NCBI GenBank assembly: GCA_029253805.1
Contig: JAQWYU010000288.1
Location: forward strand, 1 to 5,979
Origin: Flavobacteriaceae bacterium
GTDB lineage: Bacteria > Bacteroidota > Bacteroidia > Flavobacteriales > Flavobacteriaceae
Reading direction: 5' to 3'
Length of the DNA: 5,979 nucleotides
Below, in pieces: positions 1-5,979 of the stretch. Below the pieces are notes generated by a model. The model ran no database searches. It was not told the DNA's origin and worked only from the letters and a program-made list of their open reading frames with translations. Within the stretch, counting starts at the first letter, position 1; every line of letters starts with the position of its first letter. The position numbers and the translations under genes were made by a program.

Positions 1-836
1 ATCTAACTGTATCTGGTCAACTTGAAGCAGAAACTTATGCTATGGCACTTGGGAAAGTTTATACTTTTGGCCCAACATTTAGAGCTGAAAACTCAAATAC
101 TTCTCGACATTTATCAGAGTTTTGGATGATCGAACCCGAAGTTGCTTTTATGGATTTAGCGGGTAACATGGACCTAGCAGAAGATTTCATGAAATATGTG
201 ATTAGCTACATCTTAAATAATAATATAGAGGACCTTACTTTTTTAGAACAACGGTTAGAACAAGAGGACAAATCTAAGCCTCAAAATGAACGTGCAGCAA
301 TGTCTCTAACAGAAAAACTTCGCTTTGTTGTGGATAACAACTTTAAAAGAGTAAGTTATACAGAAGCCATAGAGATTTTACGAAACTCTAAACCGAATAA
401 AAAGAAGAAATTTAAATATATAATCGGTGAGTGGGGTTCTGATTTACAAAGTGAACATGAACGGTTTTTGGTAGAGAAGTATTTTAAATGTCCTGTTATC
501 TTATTTGATTACCCAGCTAAAATCAAGGCTTTTTATATGCGCTTAAATGAAGATGGAAAAACAGTTCGGGCTATGGATATCCTATTTCCAGGAATTGGAG
601 AAATTGTTGGAGGGTCTCAGCGAGAAGAACGCCTAGATATTTTAAAAGATAAAATGGCAGAATTAAATATACCTGAAGAAGATCTTTGGTGGTATTTAGA
701 TTTAAGAAAGTATGGGACAGCTGTGCATTCTGGATTTGGTCTCGGATTTGAAAGGCTCGTCATGTTTGCTACAGGAATGGGGAATATTAGAGACGTAATC
801 CCTTTCCCTCGAACCCCTCTTAACGCAGAGTTTTAA
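1..836 (+). CDS. asnS: Asparaginyl-tRNA synthetase, C-terminal part (5' end cut by window edge)
   Basis: Class IIb aminoacyl-tRNA synthetase that charges tRNA-Asn with asparagine using ATP in the cytoplasm. The reading frame is open from base 3 with no start in the window, so this is the C-terminal 277 residues; the internal ATG at 42 lies inside the conserved core and is not the start. The visible part begins in the catalytic domain ([13 protein letters not shown]), then shows motif 2 ([11 protein letters not shown], bases 78-110), SEHERFL, the asparagine-enzyme signature [10 protein letters not shown] (609-638), motif 3 [10 protein letters not shown] (732-761) and the usual C-terminal IPFPRTP. 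Compared from memory with E. coli AsnRS, the middle is longer: about 13 extra residues near bases 250-330 and a short lysine-rich one near 394-420. The N-terminal OB-fold anticodon-binding domain lies outside the window. AsnRS is favoured over AspRS because the match to AsnRS is close throughout, including the C-terminal end. The gene is followed by rpoN on the same strand. Confidence 0.98.
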   Translation, partial: LTVSGQLEAETYAMALGKVYTFGPTFRAENSNTSRHLSEFWMIEPEVAFMDLAGNMDLAEDFMKYVISYILNNNIEDLTFLEQRLEQEDKSKPQNERAAMSLTEKLRFVVDNNFKRVSYTEAIEILRNSKPNKKKKFKYIIGEWGSDLQSEHERFLVEKYFKCPVILFDYPAKIKAFYMRLNEDGKTVRAMDILFPGIGEIVGGSQREERLDILKDKMAELNIPEEDLWWYLDLRKYGTAVHSGFGLGFERLVMFATGMGNIRDVIPFPRTPLNAEF

Positions 837-937
837 AACAATAGTGCACGAAACTTACTCTATAATCTTTTTTTCTTATTTTTATAAAAAGCTCAAAAAA
901 TCAGAGCTCGGTTAAATTTAAATTCAAGAAATAATTA
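837..937 (+). other. asnS-rpoN intergenic spacer, no clear terminator or promoter
   Basis: This 101-bp A/T-rich spacer separates two genes on the same strand. It contains a T-rich run, a perfect 12-bp A/T palindrome TTTTTATAAAAA (879-890) and a weak 5-bp inverted repeat (AGCTC at 890-894, GAGCT at 904-908). None of these is a GC-rich hairpin followed by a T tract, so I do not call a terminator. No TTG plus TAnnTTTG pair was found; TAAATTTA at 913-920 is a one-mismatch -7 candidate without a -33 partner. Read-through from asnS into rpoN is therefore plausible but unproven. Confidence 0.4.
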
Positions 938-2386
938 ATGCTCAAGCAATTTCTACAATATAAGTTATCACAAAAACTATCTCCACAGCAGATTCAGCTA
1001 ATGAAATTGATTGAGCTTCCTACTCAAGCCTTTGAGCAACGTCTAAAACAAGAGCTTGAAGAAAATCCAGCACTTGAAAGTGGTAAAGAGCAAGAAGATA
1101 ATTATGAAGACGAGTTTCAATCAAATGATATCGAAAGCCAAGAAACACTTTCTGAAGACATCAACCTAGATGACTATCTCAGTGATGATGAAATCCCTGA
1201 ATATCGGCTAAATGCCAATAACCATAGTGTAGATGATGAACAAAAGACGATGTCTTTTGCTTCAGGGAGCTCTTTTACTCAGCTTCTTATAAATCAACTA
1301 AATACATTTTCTTTAGAAAAAGATCAATACCAAATTGCTGAGTTTTTGATTGGCAGCATTGACGATAGTGGATATATTCGCCGTCCACTATTGGATATTA
1401 TGGATGATTTAGCATTTACTCAAAATTTTTACACTGATGAAAAAGCAATTAAATCTGCCCTAAAAATAGTCCATCAGTTAGATCCTGCCGGAGTTGGTGC
1501 CAGAAATCTTCAAGAGTGTTTAGCTATTCAATTAGAGCGTAAGACTCAAACTCCTAGTACGAGTCTTGCGAGAGACATTATCAAATCTGGGTTTGAACAG
1601 TTTACTAAAAAGCATTATCAAAAACTAATACAAAAGTTCGATGTAACAGAAGTTCAGTTACGTGACGCAATTTTAGAAATCGAACGTTTGAATCCAAAGC
1701 CGGGAAGCTCTTTATCTAACAATACACGCTCTATTGAACATGTCGTTCCTGATTTTACAATTAGTATTGTTGAAGGAGAATTAGAATTAACACTTAACGG
1801 CAGGAATGCCCCCGAGCTGCATGTTTCTCAGCCTTATAACGAAATGCTTAAAGGCTACAAGGCATCCAAAGAAAAAACAAGATCTCAAAAAGAAGCAGTA
1901 TTATTTATAAAACAAAAACTAGATGCTGCCAAATGGTTCATAGATGCTATTAAACAGCGGCAACAAACACTTTTTGTCACAATGAGTACTATTATGTATT
2001 ATCAAGAAAATTATTTCCTAACAGGTGATGAGCAGCAGCTAAGACCTATGATTCTAAAAGATGTTGCAGATAAAATCGAAATGGATATTTCAACAGTTTC
2101 GAGAGTTGCTAATAGTAAATATGTAGACACTCCTTACGGGACTAAATTAATTAAAGAATTCTTTAGTGAGTCTATGACTAATGATAAAGGTGAAGAAGTT
2201 TCAACTAGAGAGATAAAAAGTATTTTAGAAACAATCATTCGTGAAGAAGACAAGAAAAAACCGCTTACTGACGAAAAGTTAGCTCTTCTTTTAAAAGAAA
2301 AAGGCTATCCAATAGCACGAAGAACTATTGCTAAATATCGCGAACAACTAGATCTTCCAGTTGCTAGGCTTCGAAAAGAACTTTAA
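938..2386 (+). CDS. rpoN: RNA polymerase sigma-54 factor
   Basis: Alternative sigma factor that directs core RNA polymerase to -24/-12 promoters and needs an AAA+ enhancer-binding protein to open them. The 482 residues show the full family plan. Region I (about 1-48) is leucine- and glutamine-rich (SQKLSPQQIQLMKLIELPTQ, ending ENPALE) and is the activator-responsive part. Region II (about 49-105) is a strongly acidic linker. The core-binding region has the LDPAGVGARNLQECL signature at 181-195. A helix-turn-helix region lies around 373-401 (LKDVADKIEMDISTVSRVAN then YVDTPYG), and the RpoN box ARRTIAKYRE is at 460-469, reading the -24 element. Length matches the family. The ATG at 938 fits the conserved N-terminus (MLKQFLQYKLSQKLSPQQ); no Shine-Dalgarno is visible. 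It follows asnS by 101 bp and ends 3 bp from the stop of the opposing umuD. No activator gene for sigma-54 is visible in the window. Confidence 0.98.
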   Translation: MLKQFLQYKLSQKLSPQQIQLMKLIELPTQAFEQRLKQELEENPALESGKEQEDNYEDEFQSNDIESQETLSEDINLDDYLSDDEIPEYRLNANNHSVDDEQKTMSFASGSSFTQLLINQLNTFSLEKDQYQIAEFLIGSIDDSGYIRRPLLDIMDDLAFTQNFYTDEKAIKSALKIVHQLDPAGVGARNLQECLAIQLERKTQTPSTSLARDIIKSGFEQFTKKHYQKLIQKFDVTEVQLRDAILEIERLNPKPGSSLSNNTRSIEHVVPDFTISIVEGELELTLNGRNAPELHVSQPYNEMLKGYKASKEKTRSQKEAVLFIKQKLDAAKWFIDAIKQRQQTLFVTMSTIMYYQENYFLTGDEQQLRPMILKDVADKIEMDISTVSRVANSKYVDTPYGTKLIKEFFSESMTNDKGEEVSTREIKSILETIIREEDKKKPLTDEKLALLLKEKGYPIARRTIAKYREQLDLPVARLRKEL

Positions 2387-2389
2387 ATA

Positions 2390-2830
2390 CTACACCTTTT
2401 TAATTACATTGGTAACGATGCCCCATATTACAAAGTCATTCGCTTCTGTTATTTGTATGGCTTGATAATTTTTATTTTCTGGCTGCAACCAAACTTCATC
2501 GTTTTTAACCCGGAGTCGCTTGACGGTGAATTCTCCATCTAAAAAGCAAACAGCTATTTTATTATGCGCAGGAGAGAGACTTCTATCTATCACTAAAAGA
2601 TCATTGTCGTTAAGGCCTGCATCTATCATTGATTGTCCACTAACACGTGCAAAGAAAGTTGCTTCTTTGTTCTTGATAAGCTCGTTGTCTAGCGACAAAC
2701 GTTCCTGCTTAAAATCCTCTGCTGGTGAAGGGAACCCTGCAGAGATTCCTGTATCAAAATAGACTGCCCCTAGCGTATTAACATTTTTAGAGGTAAAGAA
2801 AGTGAGGGGAGTTGTAGTTTTTATAGACAT
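2390..2830 (-). CDS. umuD: UmuD-like self-cleaving subunit of error-prone DNA polymerase V
   Basis: S24 (LexA/UmuD) family serine protease. In the family, RecA filaments trigger self-cleavage to UmuD', which dimerises and joins UmuC to form Pol V. The 146-residue protein has the expected cleavage site in SAGFPSPAEDF, between Ala31 and Gly32 (E. coli: Cys24-Gly25, same GFPSPA context). The catalytic serine is Ser67 in SGQSMID and the catalytic lysine is Lys104 in EFTVKRL. The 36-residue distance from cleavage site to serine and the 37-residue distance from serine to lysine equal those recalled for E. coli UmuD (24, 60, 97), so the protein looks active. There is no N-terminal DNA-binding domain, which separates it from LexA and from S24 phage-type repressors. 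Its ATG lies inside the end of umuC (10-bp overlap), so translation is probably coupled and it has no promoter of its own. It is second in the operon, the reverse of E. coli umuDC. Confidence 0.94.
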   Translation of the reverse strand: MSIKTTTPLTFFTSKNVNTLGAVYFDTGISAGFPSPAEDFKQERLSLDNELIKNKEATFFARVSGQSMIDAGLNDNDLLVIDRSLSPAHNKIAVCFLDGEFTVKRLRVKNDEVWLQPENKNYQAIQITEANDFVIWGIVTNVIKKV

Positions 2831-4083
2831 TGGACAGTTATTATATCTTTTAAATTAGTTGTATAACGAGGGGACAGGTGTTCTTGACGCATTTTCCAGG
2901 TGCGCTTTAAATCTTGATTACCTAGTTTTAACTTTGGTGTATGATACTTTTTATTAATGAGATCAATCGCACGCATCAGCGGTAAATGCTTTGGGTTTTC
3001 ACTGTTGAACAATTGTAGTTGGTGATTATTAGTTGGAACAATACCTGTGAGGATGACCCCTGCTTTTTTATATTGAATTCCTTTTTTATAAATAGAAGCC
3101 ACTGCTTTTACTGCATTCGCGCTTAGAGTCAAACTAGAATTGGTTGGAAATGAAATATTAACCATGATACTGGCTCGGTACTGTTCTGAATTTTTTTTAT
3201 GATAATCACTTCGTAAAAAAATAAACATCATGTGGCAGCTGGACCCTTGCCTTCGAAGTTTTTCAGCTCCACTACAAGCAAAAGTTGAAATGCGCTCCTT
3301 AAGATCTTCTAGATCTTTTATCGTAGATTCGAAACTTCGAGTTGTTGCAATTGCGCGTTTGTTCTTAATCGTTTCTGGACCTATTTTAGAAATTCCTTCT
3401 AAATCTTTTTTTAATTTCCACTCTGTAATTGAAAAGGCCTTACGCACCCACATATCAGAGAGCTGAACAAAATCATAAGCGGTTTTGCATTGCTTAGCAG
3501 AAAGTCGCTTGTTCAAAGCCGGACCTATACCCCAAACATCTTTAAGCTGAGTCCACTTCAAGGCTTTAATACGTTTCTCTTCGCTATCAATTATATAGAC
3601 TCCTCCTGTTTCTTTTGGAAATTTACGAGCAATCTTATTCGCTACCTTACTTAGGGCTTTAGTTGGAGCAACCCCAACACAAGTGGGAATACCTGTCCAT
3701 TTTAGGATGCGTTGTCGCATCTGTGTTCCATACTGATGAAGATTATGACGCTCAAAGCCGTTTAGTTGTAAAAATGCTTCATCAATACTATAAACTTCTA
3801 CATCTGGTGAAAATTGTTCTAGAATTCGCATTACTCGACTACTCATATCACCATAAAGTGGATAATTAGATGAAAATAACTGAATATTATTGGCTCTAAA
3901 AAACTCTTTATATTTAAAAGCAGGTGCGCCCATGGGTAACCCTAGTGCCTTCGCCTCATCACTTCGCGCAATAACACAACCGTCATTATTCGACAAAATA
4001 GCGATCGGCTTTTGGCGCAAAGCAGGGTTGAAAACCCGCTCACAAGAAGCGTAGAAGTTATTACAATCAACAAGAGCAAACAT
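2821..4083 (-). CDS. umuC: UmuC-like Y-family DNA polymerase, catalytic subunit of polymerase V
   Basis: Translesion polymerase that copies damaged DNA with low fidelity, working with UmuD'2, RecA and the sliding clamp. With the start at 4083 the protein has 420 residues (E. coli UmuC 422). The N-terminus MFALVDCNNFYASCE aligns directly with E. coli; an in-frame upstream ATG at 4131 would add 16 residues (MPIFILLRRQIRYLYT) with no family counterpart, so I reject it. Metal-binding catalytic residues are present: Asp6, and Asp101-Glu102 in YSIDEAFLQL. Other landmarks are SNNDGCVIAR (31-40), GVAPTKALSKVANK (137-150), a helix-hairpin-helix segment DVWGIGPALNKRL (182-194), and a clamp-binding motif QLQLF at 355-359, near-identical in position and sequence to QLNLF in E. 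coli. The C-terminus (LSPRYTTN) is intact. It is the first gene of a leftward two-gene operon with umuD. No Shine-Dalgarno and no clear promoter is visible upstream; an inverted repeat at 4143-4165 could be an operator. Confidence 0.96.
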   Translation of the reverse strand: MFALVDCNNFYASCERVFNPALRQKPIAILSNNDGCVIARSDEAKALGLPMGAPAFKYKEFFRANNIQLFSSNYPLYGDMSSRVMRILEQFSPDVEVYSIDEAFLQLNGFERHNLHQYGTQMRQRILKWTGIPTCVGVAPTKALSKVANKIARKFPKETGGVYIIDSEEKRIKALKWTQLKDVWGIGPALNKRLSAKQCKTAYDFVQLSDMWVRKAFSITEWKLKKDLEGISKIGPETIKNKRAIATTRSFESTIKDLEDLKERISTFACSGAEKLRRQGSSCHMMFIFLRSDYHKKNSEQYRASIMVNISFPTNSSLTLSANAVKAVASIYKKGIQYKKAGVILTGIVPTNNHQLQLFNSENPKHLPLMRAIDLINKKYHTPKLKLGNQDLKRTWKMRQEHLSPRYTTNLKDIITVQCL

Positions 4084-4142
4084 GGTATAAAGGTAGCGTA
4101 TTTGACGTCTGAGTAAAATAAAAATAGGCACTATTTTTATAC

Positions 4143-4165
4143 TATTTACTCTTTTTTAGTAAATA
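4143..4165. repeat. AT-rich inverted repeat upstream of umuC, possible operator
   Basis: TATTTACT (4143-4150) and its exact reverse complement AGTAAATA (4158-4165) flank a 7-base spacer CTTTTTT. It lies 60-82 bp upstream of the umuC start and about 30 bp before the -33 element of the receptor gene. An additional outer pair, TACTA (4140-4144) and TAGTA (4174-4178), is also present, and a related half-site AGTAAAATA occurs at 4112-4120. The dyad form suits a dimeric regulator, but 8-bp A/T repeats also arise by chance in such AT-rich DNA. The lack of G/C pairs and the location between divergent starts argue against a terminator. Confidence 0.4.
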
Positions 4166-4196
4166 AAATTATGTAGTATTTTTAATGAATTGTTAA

Positions 4197-4225
4197 TTGA
4201 AGTGTCATTCGTATTTCTATATTTG
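4197..4225 (+). promoter_or_regulatory. Bacteroidota-type promoter for the TonB-dependent receptor
   Basis: TTG at 4197-4199 and TATATTTG at 4218-4225 match the -33 (TTG) and -7 (TAnnTTTG) elements known for the primary sigma factor of Bacteroides and Flavobacterium, with an 18-base spacer in the accepted range. Transcription would start near 4230-4233, giving a leader of roughly 27 bases before the ATG at 4259. That is too short for a riboswitch. The leader is A-rich with no Shine-Dalgarno, as is common in this phylum. A second TTG at 4190-4192 would give a longer spacer and is less likely. Confidence 0.65.
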
Positions 4226-4258
4226 CAAAATAAATCTGATTAAACAAAATTAAAAAAT

Positions 4259-5979
4259 ATGAGGACTAGACTCTATTTACTACTTTTTATTGTAAGTATT
4301 TTTTTACACAAAAATACATTAGCTCAAAATATTATGGAAGGACAAGCATTAGATTCTATAACGATTACTTCAGCTAGAATTGAACTTCCATTTAAAGAAA
4401 ACTCACGAACTATTACAGTTGTTTCATCAAAGGATATACGAGAAAGCCCAGCAACTAATCTAGCTGAACTTCTACAACAAGAAGCAGGAATCGATGTCAG
4501 ACGTCAAGGGGTCAATGGTATGCAGTCTGATTTATATATTCGCGGCGGGAGTTTTGATCAAACACTACTTTTAATTGATGGTGTAAAAGTGGAAGACCCT
4601 CAAACTGGTCACCACACATTAAATATGGCTCTGCCGCTAGAAGTGATTGAGCGGGTTGAAATCATAAAAGGACCTGCGGCACGTATTTTTGGACAGAATG
4701 CCTTTACAGGCGCGATTAATATTGTTACTAAATCCAATACCGATCGTATAAATTCCGTAAGCTATAAGTTAGGATCTTACGAACAGCAGCAAGTTTCGGG
4801 AACCCTGGGAGCAGAGCTAAGCGGTTCTACCGTTATAGGGCATGCTTCTGTTAATACTTCAGATGGTTATCGCTATAATACTGATTTTAAAAATCAAAAT
4901 TATTATATAAAAGGACGATTCAAGACTAATGCAAATCCTATAGAAATGATTGGTTATTTTACTGAACGAAAATTTGGTGCTAATCAATTTTACAATGTCG
5001 ATGCGCCTGACCAATATGAAGAAACTCAAAGCAGTCTTTTAGGACTATCTACAAGGCTTAAAACTGAAAAATTAAAAATCACACCTCGTGCTTATTGGAA
5101 GCGAAATCAAGACATGTACCTATACATTCGCGAGAACCCTGAGGTTTATAGAAACTTACATATTTCAAATAAATTAGGGATGCAAGTTAATGCTTCGTAT
5201 TCTTCCAGTGCTGGTATTAGTGGTGTTGGAATAGATGTAGCTAAAGTGTTTATGACCAGTACTAATTTGGGGGAGCGAGACCGAGTAATGGCTAATTTGT
5301 TCGTTGAACACCGGTTTTCTATCGCAAATAACTCCTTAGATATTACCCCAGGAGTGTCCGTAAACTACTTTACGGACTTTAAATTTCATGCCTTTCCAGG
5401 TGTCGATATAGGATATGCTATTAATGATAAACTTAAGGCTTATGCCAATATTGGTTACACGTATAGGGTGCCAACATATACTGACTTGTATTATGTCGGA
5501 CCAAACGATTTAGGAAACGAAAAATTAGTTCCTGAGAAAGCACTTTCTGAAGAAATTGGATTAAAATATTTCGGTATAAACTTTAATGCTTACGTCGCAA
5601 TCTTTAACAGATCCTCTGACAACTTGATTGATTATACTAGAGAAAATGAAGACGATAAATGGGAAGCTACAAACTTAAAGAGCTTAAGCTCTACAGGAGC
5701 AGAATTAAATTTGTCTTCACAGTTTAAGTCCGGGTTGTTCGCTCAAAATATTAGTTTAGGATATACGTATTTAGATGAAAACCTAAACGACATAAAGGCT
5801 GCCTATTCTAAGTACGTTGTCAATTCATTGACGCATCATTTCACGGCAACGGTTCGATCTCAATTTATGAAAAACTTATCGCAAAGTATTATCTATAAAT
5901 TTGCAGAACGATCGTCTGGAACTAGCTACAGTGTGGTAGATGTACAAGCGACTTTAACTATTTCAGATCTTGAACTATC
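4259..5979 (+). CDS. TonB-dependent outer-membrane receptor, BtuB-like (3' end cut by window edge)
   Basis: Outer-membrane beta-barrel with an N-terminal plug that imports a scarce ligand using energy passed on by TonB-ExbB-ExbD. The frame is open from ATG 4259 to the edge: 573 codons with no stop. A signal peptide is clear (MRTR, hydrophobic LYLLLFIVSIFL, likely cut after Ala22 in NTLAQN). A TonB-box-like stretch DSITITSA is at 32-39. The plug covers about 42-158, with LAELLQQEAGIDVRRQG, YIRGGSFDQTLLLIDGV, TGHHTLNM, ERVEIIKGPAARIFGQNAFTG and INIVTK. The barrel follows, with the family's late motif RVPTYTDLYY (403-412) and GNEKLVPEKA (419-428). There is no carboxypeptidase-like N-terminal extension, so it is not SusC-type. 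Perhaps 30-100 residues, including the last strand, lie beyond the edge. The ligand cannot be told: BtuB similarity is general to small receptors, and no cobalamin riboswitch precedes it. It is transcribed divergently from umuC. Confidence 0.95.
   Translation, partial: MRTRLYLLLFIVSIFLHKNTLAQNIMEGQALDSITITSARIELPFKENSRTITVVSSKDIRESPATNLAELLQQEAGIDVRRQGVNGMQSDLYIRGGSFDQTLLLIDGVKVEDPQTGHHTLNMALPLEVIERVEIIKGPAARIFGQNAFTGAINIVTKSNTDRINSVSYKLGSYEQQQVSGTLGAELSGSTVIGHASVNTSDGYRYNTDFKNQNYYIKGRFKTNANPIEMIGYFTERKFGANQFYNVDAPDQYEETQSSLLGLSTRLKTEKLKITPRAYWKRNQDMYLYIRENPEVYRNLHISNKLGMQVNASYSSSAGISGVGIDVAKVFMTSTNLGERDRVMANLFVEHRFSIANNSLDITPGVSVNYFTDFKFHAFPGVDIGYAINDKLKAYANIGYTYRVPTYTDLYYVGPNDLGNEKLVPEKALSEEIGLKYFGINFNAYVAIFNRSSDNLIDYTRENEDDKWEATNLKSLSSTGAELNLSSQFKSGLFAQNISLGYTYLDENLNDIKAAYSKYVVNSLTHHFTATVRSQFMKNLSQSIIYKFAERSSGTSYSVVDVQATLTISDLEL

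Noticed and set aside
879..908. Palindrome and weak hairpin after asnS as a rho-independent terminator
   Set aside because: The stems are A/T-only or 5 bp long and no T tract follows the hairpin.
2520..2762. Open frame of 80 codons on the + strand inside umuD
   Set aside because: It is antisense to a well-conserved gene and its translation resembles no protein family; it is a shadow frame.
3230..3869. Two open frames (3230-3466 and 3663-3869) on the + strand inside umuC
   Set aside because: Both lie opposite conserved umuC sequence, show no recognisable domains, and have no promoter; they are shadow frames.
4084..4131. A 16-residue N-terminal extension of UmuC starting at the ATG at 4131
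   Set aside because: The sequence MPIFILLRRQIRYLYT has no counterpart in UmuC, and the conserved family N-terminus MFALVDCNNFYASCE begins exactly at the ATG at 4083.
4223..4227. TTGCA as a possible -12 element of a sigma-54 promoter for the receptor
   Set aside because: There is no GG at the required distance upstream for a -24 element, while the same bases fit the Bacteroidota -7 motif TATATTTG.
4084..4258. LexA (SOS) box upstream of umuC
   Set aside because: No CTG-N10-CAG or GAAC-type dyad was seen; only the unrelated A/T-rich inverted repeat is present.
4084..4258. Cobalamin riboswitch in front of the BtuB-like receptor
   Set aside because: The region is too short and A/T-rich, with no B12-box-like sequence, and the predicted promoter leaves only about 27 bases of leader.

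Overview
The window is an AT-rich bacterial chromosomal segment, most likely from a member of the Bacteroidota, probably a flavobacterium. The protein sequences fit this, the gene starts lack Shine-Dalgarno sequences and sit in A/T-rich leaders, and there is a good match to the Bacteroidota-type promoter (TTG, then TAnnTTTG) before the last gene. The organism assignment is inference; no rRNA or other decisive marker is present.

Layout, left to right: (1) the 3' two-thirds or so of asnS, asparaginyl-tRNA synthetase, on the + strand and cut by the left edge; (2) a complete rpoN, sigma-54, on the + strand after a 101-bp gap; (3) on the - strand, meeting rpoN tail-to-tail with only 3 bp between the stop codons, a two-gene DNA polymerase V cassette. 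umuC is upstream and umuD downstream, with a 10-bp overlap. This order is the reverse of the E. coli umuDC operon; (4) a 175-bp divergent intergenic region with a promoter for the rightward gene and an AT-rich inverted repeat; (5) on the + strand, a TonB-dependent outer-membrane receptor of the short BtuB-like type, cut by the right edge. It has no stop codon inside the window.

Functionally, asnS and rpoN are housekeeping or global-regulation genes that may be co-transcribed. UmuC and UmuD together should form an error-prone translesion polymerase used after DNA damage; both keep all catalytic, cleavage and clamp-binding residues that can be checked by eye. The receptor would import a scarce nutrient (a metal chelate, cobalamin or similar) across the outer membrane. 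No RNA gene, mobile element, CRISPR array or riboswitch was seen. I did not find a new system; the most noteworthy points are the inverted umuC-umuD order and overlap, the nearly touching convergent rpoN/umuD ends, and the inverted repeat between umuC and the receptor.
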